Below are positions 17,077-25,500 of a stretch of 64,000 bases of DNA, piece by piece (position 1 is the first letter of the stretch; the number at the start of each line of letters is the position of its first letter). The position numbers and the translations under genes were made by a program. Under the pieces are notes generated by a model. It saw nothing but the letters and a program-made list of their open reading frames with translations, had not been told where the DNA came from and did not search any database. The DNA lies in assembly GCF_001514205.1 (NCBI RefSeq), contig NZ_KQ948765.1:528762-592761 (forward strand). Reading direction: 5' to 3'. The DNA is from Streptomyces griseoruber (lineage in GTDB: Bacteria > Actinomycetota > Actinomycetes > Streptomycetales > Streptomycetaceae).

Positions 17077-19192
17077 GGTTGGCCCGGACCGCTGCGGCGA
17101 CCACCGCGTCCCGCTCGGCCCGGGTGAGGCGGCCCTCGGCCTGCCAGCCGTCGGCGAGCGCCCGCACCGCGTCCAGGAAACGGGCCTGCGACGCGAAGGG
17201 CGCGCCCGCCCAGAGGACGTCGAGGAAGGTCAGCCCGTCGCCGCGGGCCCGGTTGGGGACGCCGGAGTCGGCCGTGCCGAACACCACGACGGGTTCGGTG
17301 CGCCGGAAGTAGGCGTGGTAGCGGGTGGAGTCCGCGACGAAGAACGGGGCGAGGGTCAGGCCGTGGGTGGTGAAGTACTGCGGCCGGCCCTCGGGTCTGA
17401 TCGCGGCGGCGAGATCGCCCTGGAGGGTGAAGTCCCTGTAGAAGGAGAACGCCCGGAACCCCTGGGCCGGGCTCTGGGCGACCAGCAGGACCGGCCCGTG
17501 GAACACCGACTGGACGGTGGGATCGTCCAGGGCGCGTTCGATCCGGAGGCGGTACGGCGTGGAGATCTGCACCCGGTCGCCGGGCCGCCAGCTCCGGCTC
17601 ACGGAGAGATGGCTGCCGGGCACGGCCGCGGCCGGATGCGGGACCCCGTTGACGGTGACGGTCACCCCGGTCGTCGCCCAGGACGGGATCCGCAGCCGGA
17701 GATCGAGAGGTCCGGCGCCCTCGCGGAACGTCAGGGTGCGCACCCCCTCCGCCGGGAAGGTGCTCGTCTGCTCGACGACGAACCCGCGCTCCGGCCAGCG
17801 CAGGGTGGCGGCGAGGGGGAGGTCGACGTACAGGGTGCCGCCGTCGGCGGAGCGGAAGTAGACCGAGTCCTGGTACTTGGTGTGGTTCTCCATGCCGGTG
17901 CCGCCGCAGCAGGTGCCGGTGTTGTCGTACTCCCGCACCACCCCCGGGCCCATCCCCACGAAGTAGGTGACCTCCGGGCTGCTCGTACTGCGGGCGTCAC
18001 GCCGTGAGGCCAGGATGTGGTTGGTCAGGCCGCGTTCGTAGTGGTCCATGTAGGCCGGGTCCGGATCGCGGAGGAACAGCTGCCGGCTCAGCTTCAGCAG
18101 GTTGTACGTCGCGCAGGTCTCGGCGTTGTTGTCGCCCAGCGTGGCCGCGATGGCGCCCCGCGCGCGGAACATCTCGCCCTGGCCCGTGCCGCCCAGGCTG
18201 TATGTCCGGGGCCCCGCGACCATCCGCCAGAAGTGCCGGGCCGCGTCGGCGTACCGCTCCTCTCCCGTGTGGTCGAACACCCGCAGGTAGCCGGTGAACT
18301 GGGGGATGTGCTGGTTGGCGTGGCGGCCGTCGAGGATGTCGCGGTCCGCGGCGCAGGCGTCCAGCAGCGCGGTGTTGTCGAAGCAGCGGGCGGCGGTGAG
18401 GTGTTCGGCCCGGCCGGTGAGGGCGTACAGGTCCGCCAGCGCCTCGTTCATACCGCCGTACTCCCCGGCGATGTAGATCGACCACATGCGTTCCAGCTGC
18501 GCCCTGGGCAGCCGGGCGAGCCTGCTGTGCGCCCAGTCGCCCAGCCCCGAGGCGAGGGTGAGCGCCTGGGCGTTCCCGGCCAGGGTGTGCGCGTCGAGCA
18601 GCCCGCGCAGGATCTTGTGGCAGGTGTAGTACGGCGCCCAGATGGTGGGGTAGGTCGTGTAGCTCTCCAGCAGGACGAACTGGGTCTCCGGGTACGCCGC
18701 CAGATATCCGGGGTGGCTGGGTCGAGGCGAGCCGTGCTCGGCGAAGGCCTGGCGGCATTCGGCCAGCGCGCCGATCACGTAGTCGAGTGTGGACTTGAGC
18801 GCGGCCTCCCGGGTGTCGGCGTAGGCCTGGGCGAGGAGGGTGAGGAAGTGACCCGCGAAGTGTCCGCGCAGATTGCCGTCGGAGGTCTCCCAGCCGCCGG
18901 GCGGCTGGGCGCCACGGGTGTCGAGACCGGCGTTGGCCCGGAAGACGGCCAGGATGCGGTCGGCGGGGTAGGAGCGGGCGTATTCCAGCATCAGGTCGCG
19001 CTTGCGGCGGAACACACCGTCGCCGAGGGCGACCTGGTCCAGCGGGAAGGGCCGCACGGCCCAGGTGGCGGGTGCGGGCGCCGTGGCCGCGGCGGCGGCC
19101 GTGGCGGGCGCCGCCCGGGAGACGAGGGGGGCGGCCGCGGCCGTACCGGCGGCGATGCCCAACAGGCGTCGGCGTGTGGGGGGTCGGGACAT
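17066..19192 (-). CDS. Tat-exported GH146-like beta-L-arabinofuranosidase (DUF1680 fold)
   Basis: The 708-residue protein belongs to the DUF1680 superfamily (GH127/GH146). The zinc- and nucleophile-bearing cysteine region reads TGTCCGGTGMENHTKYQDS; the CC-GTGMENH-KY pattern is that of GH146 rather than GH127. The conserved Glu/Cys site is NNAETCATYN. Known GH146 enzymes release beta-linked L-arabinofuranose from plant glycans using a zinc-bound cysteine nucleophile. The N-terminus RRRLLGIAAGTAAAAPLV is a twin-arginine signal, so it is exported folded, fitting a metal enzyme. The start ATG 19192 follows the GH127 stop by 35 bp, making it the last gene of the five-gene transport operon. Confidence 0.83.
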   Translation of the reverse strand: MSRPPTRRRLLGIAAGTAAAAPLVSRAAPATAAAAATAPAPATWAVRPFPLDQVALGDGVFRRKRDLMLEYARSYPADRILAVFRANAGLDTRGAQPPGGWETSDGNLRGHFAGHFLTLLAQAYADTREAALKSTLDYVIGALAECRQAFAEHGSPRPSHPGYLAAYPETQFVLLESYTTYPTIWAPYYTCHKILRGLLDAHTLAGNAQALTLASGLGDWAHSRLARLPRAQLERMWSIYIAGEYGGMNEALADLYALTGRAEHLTAARCFDNTALLDACAADRDILDGRHANQHIPQFTGYLRVFDHTGEERYADAARHFWRMVAGPRTYSLGGTGQGEMFRARGAIAATLGDNNAETCATYNLLKLSRQLFLRDPDPAYMDHYERGLTNHILASRRDARSTSSPEVTYFVGMGPGVVREYDNTGTCCGGTGMENHTKYQDSVYFRSADGGTLYVDLPLAATLRWPERGFVVEQTSTFPAEGVRTLTFREGAGPLDLRLRIPSWATTGVTVTVNGVPHPAAAVPGSHLSVSRSWRPGDRVQISTPYRLRIERALDDPTVQSVFHGPVLLVAQSPAQGFRAFSFYRDFTLQGDLAAAIRPEGRPQYFTTHGLTLAPFFVADSTRYHAYFRRTEPVVVFGTADSGVPNRARGDGLTFLDVLWAGAPFASQARFLDAVRALADGWQAEGRLTRAERDAVVAAAVRANLRR

Positions 19193-19227
19193 GGGGGCTC
19201 CGATCGGGGTCCGACGGTCGGCTCTGG

Positions 19228-21120
19228 TCAGGGGGCGCTCGGCAGCCACACACGCATGGTCGAGGGGCCGCGGTTCGCCCAGGAGTGGTAGGGGACGAGG
19301 ACGATTCCCGTGCGGGCGGCGGCGGGGGGTTCGGCGGGCGCGCCGAGCGGCGCGTACGGCCAGGTCCGGTCCGCCGGGGTGGTGGTCTCTCCGCCGGCCA
19401 CGACGGTGTCGCCCTCCCCGTCCTCGGGCGGGGCGGACGCGTCCACCCGGATCGACTCGACATCCTGATCCCCCGCCAGGTCGACGGACTCGGCGCAGTA
19501 CACCCGCGGCCCGCGCTGCACGGCGACGGTGCCGCGGATCGCGTCCACACGGGGGTCGCCGACGATCCAGCGGGGGCGTACGGGCAGTTCGAGCCGTATC
19601 TCGTCGCCGGGGCGGAAGAGCCGGGTCACCCGGGCCGTTCCCGGGGCGACGCCGCGAGAGGTGCCGTCCGGGGCGACCAGCCGGGCCGTGTCGCCGCGCG
19701 CCCAGTCGGGCACACGCAGCGACAGGGTCCACGGGTGGTCCGGGGCCCGGTCGATCCGTACGGTGACGCCTCCGTCCGAGGGGTAGTCGGTGCGGATCCG
19801 CAGCCCGATGCCGCCGGTGGAGATCTCCGCGTCGGCGTACTGGTGGAGCTGGAGGCCGTGGTCGTCCGTCGTGGCCAGATAGGCGGGCAGCGCGGCCAGG
19901 GTGCGGGACACGTTCGTCGGGCAGCAGGACACCGCGAACCAGGGTGCCCTGAGGCTCGACTCGGCGCGCGGGCTCTCGGCGTCCGGCGCCGGTACGGTGC
20001 CCCGGCGGCGCCGGTGCAGGGTGTTGGCGTAGAAGAAGGCCCGGCCGTCCTCGGCGGGGCAGGTGGCGACGACGTTGTACAGGGTCCGCTCCGCCAGGTC
20101 GGCGAACCGGGGCTCTCCGGTGGCGAGCAGCAGCCGCCAGCTCAGCTGGACGGAGGCCACCCCGGCGCAGGTCTCCGAGTAGGCGCGGTCGGGCGGCAGG
20201 ACGAAGTCGTCGCCGAAGGACTCGTCACGGTGGTGCGAGCCCATGCCGCCGGTGAGGTACGTGCGCCGGGCGACCGTGGCCTCCCACTGCCGTACGACGG
20301 CGGCGAGCAGGTCGTCGTCGCCGGTCTCCACGGCCACGTCCACCGCCCCGGCGGCGAGATACAGGGCGCGCACGGCATGGCCGCGCAGGACGTCGGCCTG
20401 CCGCACCGGCAGGTCGTCCTGGTAGTAGGCGCGGCCGAACTCGCCGTCGGCGAGGGTGCCGTGGCCTCTGCGGCCGACGAACAGGGCGGCCTGGTCGAGA
20501 TAGCGCTGTTCGCCGGTCAGCCTGGCCAGTTCGACCAGGGCCGTCTCGATCACCGGGTGTCCGCAGACCCGTTCGATGCCGCCCCGGCCGAAGGTGGCGC
20601 AGACATGGTCGGCGGCCCGACGGGCGGTCTTCGCCAGCTCGCCCTCGCCCCTCGCCCGGGTCTGGGCCACGCCCGCCTGGATCAAGTGCCCGTAGCAGTA
20701 CAGCTCGTGGCCCCATTCGAGGTCGCTGTAGCGGGGCTGCTGGCCGGGGCGGCCGAAGGCGGTGTTCAGATAGCCGTCCGGTTCCTGGGCGGCGGCGATC
20801 GCCGTTTCGAGGGCCGGGTCGCCCTGGTGGGCCGTCTCCCAGGACATGGCCTCGAGGAGCTTGTAGACATCGGAGTCGGCGAACTCCCGGCCGCGCCGGT
20901 CCCGGTGGAGCCGGCCCTCGACGGCGGCGGTGAAGTTGCCGGTCCAGCCGACGCGTTCCATCCAGTCGCGGCAGTGGTCCAGGGTGGCGGTGGCGTTGAC
21001 GTGCCGGCGCCGGGCCCAGAATCCGCCGGTGATCCGGACCTCGTCGAGGCCGAGCGGCCGCAGCCGTCCCCGGCTCGGTGCCGCCGGCAGGACGGCGGAC
21101 CCCGTGGTGTTCTCCTTCAC
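19228..21120 (-). CDS. GH127 beta-L-arabinofuranosidase, cytoplasmic
   Basis: The 630-residue protein has GH127 signatures: GGFWARRRHVNATATL near the N-terminus, YLTGGMGSHHRDESFG, the acid/metal site AYSETCAGVASVQ, and the nucleophile/zinc motif FAVSCCPTNVSRTLA. These match Bifidobacterium HypBA1, which removes L-arabinose from Ara-beta-1,2-Ara disaccharides of hydroxyproline-rich glycoproteins. No signal peptide is present, so it should act on oligosaccharides imported by the adjacent ABC transporter. The stop of the upstream permease gene lies only four bases before this gene's ATG, implying translational coupling. It is full length and carries both active-site cysteines. Confidence 0.88.
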   Translation of the reverse strand: MKENTTGSAVLPAAPSRGRLRPLGLDEVRITGGFWARRRHVNATATLDHCRDWMERVGWTGNFTAAVEGRLHRDRRGREFADSDVYKLLEAMSWETAHQGDPALETAIAAAQEPDGYLNTAFGRPGQQPRYSDLEWGHELYCYGHLIQAGVAQTRARGEGELAKTARRAADHVCATFGRGGIERVCGHPVIETALVELARLTGEQRYLDQAALFVGRRGHGTLADGEFGRAYYQDDLPVRQADVLRGHAVRALYLAAGAVDVAVETGDDDLLAAVVRQWEATVARRTYLTGGMGSHHRDESFGDDFVLPPDRAYSETCAGVASVQLSWRLLLATGEPRFADLAERTLYNVVATCPAEDGRAFFYANTLHRRRRGTVPAPDAESPRAESSLRAPWFAVSCCPTNVSRTLAALPAYLATTDDHGLQLHQYADAEISTGGIGLRIRTDYPSDGGVTVRIDRAPDHPWTLSLRVPDWARGDTARLVAPDGTSRGVAPGTARVTRLFRPGDEIRLELPVRPRWIVGDPRVDAIRGTVAVQRGPRVYCAESVDLAGDQDVESIRVDASAPPEDGEGDTVVAGGETTTPADRTWPYAPLGAPAEPPAAARTGIVLVPYHSWANRGPSTMRVWLPSAP

Positions 21121-21124
21121 GCCA

Positions 21125-21946
21125 TCATCCCTTCAGAGCGCCCGACATGAAGCCCCGTACGTAGTGGCGTTGCAGCAGCAGGAAGACCAGCAGGCAGGGC
21201 ACGGCGAGGACCACCACGCCCGCCTCGGTGGCCCCGTAGTCGACGGCGCCCATGCTCTGCTGGCGCAGGGTGGCGACGGCCAGCGGCAGGGGCGCCTTCG
21301 CGCTGTCCGAGATGAGGATCAGCGGTGCGATGAAGTCGTTCCAGGCCGCGAGGAACGCGAAGAGCCCCACGGTGATCAGGCCCGGTCGCACCGCCGGGAG
21401 CAGCACCCGGCGCAGCGCGCCCGCGGTGCCGCAGCCGTCGACGAGCGCGGACTCCTCCAGTTCGCGCGGGACCGCCTCGAAGGAGATCCGCATCATGAAG
21501 GTGGCGAAGGGCAGTTGGAACATGGCGAGGACCAGGCTCAGCCCGATCAGCGAGTTCTGCAGATGGAGTCGGCCGAGCAGCACGTAGAGCGGGATGAGCA
21601 GGGTGGCGTACGGGACCATGAGGATGGCCAGGGTCAGCAGGAACAGCAGGTTCTTGCCGGGGAAGGTGAAACGGGCGAAGGCGTAGCCGCCCAGCAGGGA
21701 GACGCTCACGGTCAGGGCGACGGTGAGGGCGGAGACGACCGTGCTGTTGAGGAGGTACCGCCACAGGCCGGCGTCGTACTCCAGCAGGGTGCGGTAGTTG
21801 CCGAGGCCGTGGCCGGACTCCTGTGCCGTGCCGGGCTGGGCGCTGACCGAGGCCCAGGCGTTCCACAGCAGGGGGAAGAGGAAGACGACGGCGAGACCTC
21901 CGGCGAGGACGTGGTGGGGCGTCCGGCCGAGGGCGCGGGTGAGCAC
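21125..21946 (-). CDS. Carbohydrate ABC transporter permease (MalG type)
   Basis: This 273-residue membrane protein has six predicted hydrophobic segments and the EAA loop ELEESALVDGCGTAGALRRVLLP that contacts the ATPase. The C-terminal YVRGFMSGALKG is the usual ending of MalG-type permeases. It is the second permease of the operon and pairs with the MalF-type gene upstream. No ATPase gene is present in the operon, as usual in Streptomyces, where the shared ATPase MsiK often energises many sugar importers; that partnership is inferred. The start at 21946 begins MLTRALGRTP. Confidence 0.9.
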   Translation of the reverse strand: MLTRALGRTPHHVLAGGLAVVFLFPLLWNAWASVSAQPGTAQESGHGLGNYRTLLEYDAGLWRYLLNSTVVSALTVALTVSVSLLGGYAFARFTFPGKNLLFLLTLAILMVPYATLLIPLYVLLGRLHLQNSLIGLSLVLAMFQLPFATFMMRISFEAVPRELEESALVDGCGTAGALRRVLLPAVRPGLITVGLFAFLAAWNDFIAPLILISDSAKAPLPLAVATLRQQSMGAVDYGATEAGVVVLAVPCLLVFLLLQRHYVRGFMSGALKG

Positions 21947-21977
21947 CGGGGGTGTCCCTCCTTCGAGGTGGTGGGCT

Positions 21978-22853
21978 TCATGACTCGTCGGCGTGGCGCA
22001 GCCCCCGGAACTGCAGGGCGTTGAGCAGGAGCAGCGCGCCGAGCACGACGATCGAGAGGGCGGCCGCGGTACCGAGGTCCATCCGCTGGAAGGCCTCCCG
22101 GTAGATCAGCTGCACGACGGTGACGGTGCTGTTGTCCGGTCCGCCCTTGGTGAGGACGAAGAACTGGTCGAAGGCGAGCAGGGATCCGGTCACACAGAGC
22201 AGGAGGGACAGGGCGAGGGACGGGCGCAGGAGGGGCAGGGTGATCGAGCGGAAGGTCTGGGCGCGGCTCGCTCCGTCCATGCGGGCGGCCTCGTAGACCT
22301 CGTGCGGGATGCGCTGGAGGCCCACGAGCAGGATCAGCATGTAGAAGCCGGCGAACTTCCAGACGACGAGGAACACCGTGGACAGCAGGGCGGAGGTGGG
22401 GGTGCCGAGGAAGGACACCGGGTCGTCGGCGAGGCCGAGGTGCTGCGGCAGGCGGCTGAGGGGACCGGTGGTGGGGCTGTACAGGCCCCAGAAGAGGAGG
22501 GAGGCGGAGGCCAGGCCCAGGGCGCCGGGGAGGAAGTAGACCGTGCGGTAGAAGCCGGCGCCGGGGCGGGACTCCTGGACGAGGAGGGCGAGGAGGAGGG
22601 CGAGGCCGAGGAGGACGACGGTGACGAGCGCGGTGTAGAGGAGGGTGAAGCGGACGGCGGGCCAGAAGAGGGTGCTGGCGGTGACGTCGGTGTAGTTCTC
22701 GGGTGCGTTGGTGCCCCGGTCGCCGGCGAGCAGCGGCCAGTCGCTGAGGGACATCTGCCCGACGAGCAGCAGGGGCAGCAGGAAGAAGACGGTGACGAAC
22801 AGGGCGGTGGGGGCCGCGTAGCCGAGTCCCTGGATCGTGCGGGACACCCGCAT
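21978..22853 (-). CDS. Carbohydrate ABC transporter permease (MalF/UgpA type)
   Basis: This 291-residue protein has six hydrophobic segments, beginning with TIQGLGYAAPTALFVTVFFLLPLLLVG. The EAA loop EVYEAARMDGASRAQTFRSITLPLLRP and the TKGGPDNSTVTVVQLIYREAF segment are classical for MalF/UgpA-type subunits. The start ATG 22853 (MRVSRTIQG) lies 26 bp after the stop of the binding-protein gene, with an upstream GGAGGA-like sequence. It forms the translocation channel together with the MalG-type subunit encoded next. The long open frame further upstream overlaps the binding-protein gene and is not coding. Confidence 0.9.
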   Translation of the reverse strand: MRVSRTIQGLGYAAPTALFVTVFFLLPLLLVGQMSLSDWPLLAGDRGTNAPENYTDVTASTLFWPAVRFTLLYTALVTVVLLGLALLLALLVQESRPGAGFYRTVYFLPGALGLASASLLFWGLYSPTTGPLSRLPQHLGLADDPVSFLGTPTSALLSTVFLVVWKFAGFYMLILLVGLQRIPHEVYEAARMDGASRAQTFRSITLPLLRPSLALSLLLCVTGSLLAFDQFFVLTKGGPDNSTVTVVQLIYREAFQRMDLGTAAALSIVVLGALLLLNALQFRGLRHADES

Positions 22854-22879
22854 GCTGTCCTCCGGTCGGTCGGCGACGG

Positions 22880-24190
22880 TCAGTCGGCCAGCGAGGCGGT
22901 GACGGCCTTGTTGTCCTTCTCGAGGGATCCGCCGTCGCCGAACACGGCGTCGCGCATGAGGGTCAGCCAGGGCCCGTTGGGGTCGTTGAAGGTCTGGCCG
23001 AACTTCAGCGCGTAGGGGGTGCGGCCGTCGGCGACGAGCTGGTTGACGGTGACCTGGCGGGGGTCGGCGGAGGAGTACTTGTTGGCGGCGAGGTCGGTGC
23101 GGGCGACCACGTCCTTGTGGGCGGCGACCACGTCGACCTGGGCCTCCTCGCCGAGGGACCAGGCGAGGAAGTTCCAGGCCTGGTCGGCCTTGTCGCTGGT
23201 GGCGGAGATGCCGATGGCGTCGCCGCCGACGAAGGTGGACTTCCCGCCGTCGGGTCCGGGGATGGGGGCGACGCCGAGGTCGAGGCCCTTGGGCATGAGG
23301 CCCAGGGTGGTCGACGGCATGGGCATGATCCCGACCTTTCCCTTGGGGAAGACGCCGGTCCAGGTGGTGCCGGTCTCGTCCTTGGCGCCGGGGGCGACGA
23401 TGTCGTCGCGGACCCAGCCCCGGTAGGTGTCGTAGACCTTCCGCGCGGTGGCGGAGTCGAGGTCGGCCGCGGTGCCGTCCTCGTTGAGGACCTCCTGGCC
23501 GGCGGCCCAGATGGACGGCCACCAGGTGAAGACGCCGCAGCCGCCGCAGTTGCCGCCGAAGAAGGTGCCGTCGACACCTGAGCCGAGGGCGTCCACGGCC
23601 CGTGCCTGCGCGTCCCACTCGGCGAGGGTGGTGGGCGGCTTCTCGGGGTCGAGCCCCGCCTTGCGGTAGAGGTCCTTGTTGTAGAACAGCACCGACAGAT
23701 CGAGGGTGTGGGGGACGACGTACTTCTTCCCGTCGTACGTCCCGGCCTTGATGTGCGACTGGGCCAGCTTGCCGGCGAAGGGCAGCGCGTCGATGCGGCC
23801 GGTGAGGTCGGCGAAGAGCCCGCTGGAGGTGTAGTTGGGGACGAACACCACGTCGGAGGCGAACAGGTCGGGCAGGTCGCGGGAGCCGGCCGCGGCGCCG
23901 ACCTTGGCCTGGTAGTCGTCGGTGGGGACGACGGTCAGCTCGATCTTGTTCTTGTGGCCGGCGTTGTACGCCTCGACCAGCGCCTCGCTCTGCGGCCGGG
24001 TCGCGGCCCGGGTCCACATCGTCAGCTTGCTGCCGTCGTCGAGGCCCTTGGCGTCGGCCGACCCGCTGCCGCGGGGGCCGCTGTCGTCCCCCGAGCCGCA
24101 CGCCGTGACCAGGCTCGCGGCGGCGAGCAGCGCGAGGGCACCGGTGACGAGCCGGTTCATCGGTCCACGTGATCGGGTGGTACTCCCCAT
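22880..24190 (-). CDS. Sugar-binding lipoprotein of ABC transporter
   Basis: This 436-residue family-1 extracellular solute-binding protein has the lipobox LVTACGS, so it is anchored by lipidation of the cysteine about 34 residues in. The mature part contains LTMWTRAATRPQSEALVEAYN, the usual first strand of family-1 sugar-binding proteins, and FVGGDAIGISATSDKADQAWNFLAW in the second lobe. I placed the start at ATG 24190 (MGSTTRSRGPMNR), preceded by GGGGGAAC; a start at 24160 is possible. It is the first gene of the operon and sits behind a mapped promoter/operator. Given the downstream GH127 and GH146 enzymes the ligand is probably an arabinose-containing oligosaccharide. Confidence 0.88.
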   Translation of the reverse strand: MGSTTRSRGPMNRLVTGALALLAAASLVTACGSGDDSGPRGSGSADAKGLDDGSKLTMWTRAATRPQSEALVEAYNAGHKNKIELTVVPTDDYQAKVGAAAGSRDLPDLFASDVVFVPNYTSSGLFADLTGRIDALPFAGKLAQSHIKAGTYDGKKYVVPHTLDLSVLFYNKDLYRKAGLDPEKPPTTLAEWDAQARAVDALGSGVDGTFFGGNCGGCGVFTWWPSIWAAGQEVLNEDGTAADLDSATARKVYDTYRGWVRDDIVAPGAKDETGTTWTGVFPKGKVGIMPMPSTTLGLMPKGLDLGVAPIPGPDGGKSTFVGGDAIGISATSDKADQAWNFLAWSLGEEAQVDVVAAHKDVVARTDLAANKYSSADPRQVTVNQLVADGRTPYALKFGQTFNDPNGPWLTLMRDAVFGDGGSLEKDNKAVTASLAD

Positions 24191-24237
24191 GACGTTCCCC
24201 CTCGACGGATCCGCGACGGATCCTCGGCAGAAATGAA

Positions 24238-24283
24238 CCGAAAAGGCTTTCTGAAAGCTAGGACCGGTCTGACGTGTCGTCAA
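24238..24283 (-). promoter_or_regulatory. Promoter of the transport/GH127 operon with overlapping LacI operator
   Basis: Read on the minus strand: TTGACG (24283-24278), 17-nt spacer, TAGCTT (24260-24255). The 13-bp palindrome GCTTTC-T-GAAAGC (24246-24258) overlaps the -10, and together with the adjoining CCGAAAAG it forms a CCGAAAA-N2-CTTTC block similar to that in front of the secreted glycosidase at 25441. It lies next to the divergent LacI gene. Confidence 0.75.
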
Positions 24284-24342
24284 TCCCCCCGTCCGCAACG
24301 GATTTCGGGGTCGCGCCGAAACTTCTCGCGTACCGTTTACCC

Positions 24343-25371
24343 ATGACACCGGCTGCCGGCTCCGCCCGTTCGCATCCCGCCACCCTGAGCGACGTCGCCC
24401 GGCTGGCGGGCGTGTCCGTCGCCACCGCGTCCAAGGCCCTCAACGGCCGCAGCCAGGTGCGCGCCGAGACCCGGCGGCGGGTGATCGAGGCGGCCGAGCG
24501 GCTGTCGTTCCGGCCCAACCAGCTCGCCCGCGGACTGCTCGTGGGGCGCTCCGGCACGGTCGGTCTGCTCACCAGCGACCTGGAGGGCCGGTTCAGCATC
24601 CCGATCCTGATGGGCGCGGAGGACGCCTTCGGCGCGGGCGAGGTCGCGGTGTTCCTCTGTGACGCCCGGGGCGACGCGATCCGGGAGCAGCACCATGTGC
24701 GGGCGCTGCTCGGGCGGCGGGTCGACGGGCTGATCGTGGTGGGCAGCCGGACCGATCCCCGCCCGTCCCTGGGCCGTGAGCTGCCCGTTCCGGTGGTCTA
24801 CGCGTACGCGCCGTCGGACGACCCGCAGGATCTGTCGATCGTCCCGGACAACGTGGACGCCGGGCGGATCGCGGTGGAGCATCTGCTGGCCTGCGGCCGG
24901 ACCCGGATCGCGCACATCACCGGCGACCCGGGGTACGCCGCGGCCCACGACCGGGCCGAGGGTGCCGCGGCGGCGCTCGCCGACGCCGGTCTCGCCCCGG
25001 TCGGCGAGGCACGCTTCGGGGCCTGGTCGGAGGGGTGGGGGCGGGCGGCCACCGCGCTGCTGCTGGACCGGCATCCCGAGGTCGACGCGGTGCTGTGCGG
25101 CAGTGACCAGATAGCGCGGGGCGTGATGGACGTGCTGCGGGAGCGCGGGCACCGGGTGCCGGAGGACGTGGCGGTCATGGGCTTCGACGACTGGCAGGTC
25201 CTGACCGCCGCCTCGCGTCCGCCGCTGACGAGCGTCGACATGAACCTGGAGCAGGTCGGCCGGGCCGCCGCGCAGGCCCTGTCGGGGGCGATCGGCGGGG
25301 CCCGGCGCTCAGGGGTGGAGAGCCTGCGCTGCCGGGTGGTCATCCGGGGCTCCACGGCCCCGCTGTCCTGA
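24343..25371 (+). CDS. LacI family repressor of the glycan locus
   Basis: The 342-residue regulator has a canonical LacI HTH and hinge (TLSDVARLAGVSVATASKAL, then RPNQLARGLL) and a sensor domain with SIVPDNVDAGRIAVEHLLACG and VDAVLCGSDQIARGVMDVLRERG. It lies between the transport operon and the secreted glycosidase genes, and similar candidate operators occur in front of both, so it is the probable local repressor. The inducer is probably an arabinose-containing mono- or oligosaccharide; this is inferred. ATG 24343 is chosen because a -10-like TACCGT (24331-24336) sits exactly six bases upstream and there is no Shine-Dalgarno, pointing to a leaderless transcript. An ATG at 24274 is in frame but lies upstream of that -10. 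Confidence 0.86.
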   Translation: MTPAAGSARSHPATLSDVARLAGVSVATASKALNGRSQVRAETRRRVIEAAERLSFRPNQLARGLLVGRSGTVGLLTSDLEGRFSIPILMGAEDAFGAGEVAVFLCDARGDAIREQHHVRALLGRRVDGLIVVGSRTDPRPSLGRELPVPVVYAYAPSDDPQDLSIVPDNVDAGRIAVEHLLACGRTRIAHITGDPGYAAAHDRAEGAAAALADAGLAPVGEARFGAWSEGWGRAATALLLDRHPEVDAVLCGSDQIARGVMDVLRERGHRVPEDVAVMGFDDWQVLTAASRPPLTSVDMNLEQVGRAAAQALSGAIGGARRSGVESLRCRVVIRGSTAPLS

Positions 25372-25409
25372 ACCGTGCCGTCCTCCGACACCGGCCTCAC
25401 CGCACTGTC

Positions 25410-25456
25410 TTGACACACCCTCAGCTCGCTCCTACGGTGCCCGAAAACCTTTCAGG
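25410..25456 (+). promoter_or_regulatory. Promoter and LacI-type operator of the secreted glycosidase pair
   Basis: TTGACA (25410-25415), a 17-nt spacer and TACGGT (25433-25438) make one of the best housekeeping promoters in the window. CCGAAAACCTTTCAGG (25441-25456) follows at once, covering the transcription start region. It resembles the CCGAAAA-N2-CTTTCTG block of the divergent operon, supporting shared control. Confidence 0.75.
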
Positions 25457-25500
25457 TCCCTTTTCCGTGCCTCTCGTCACCCCGCCCCAGGGAGCCTTCG

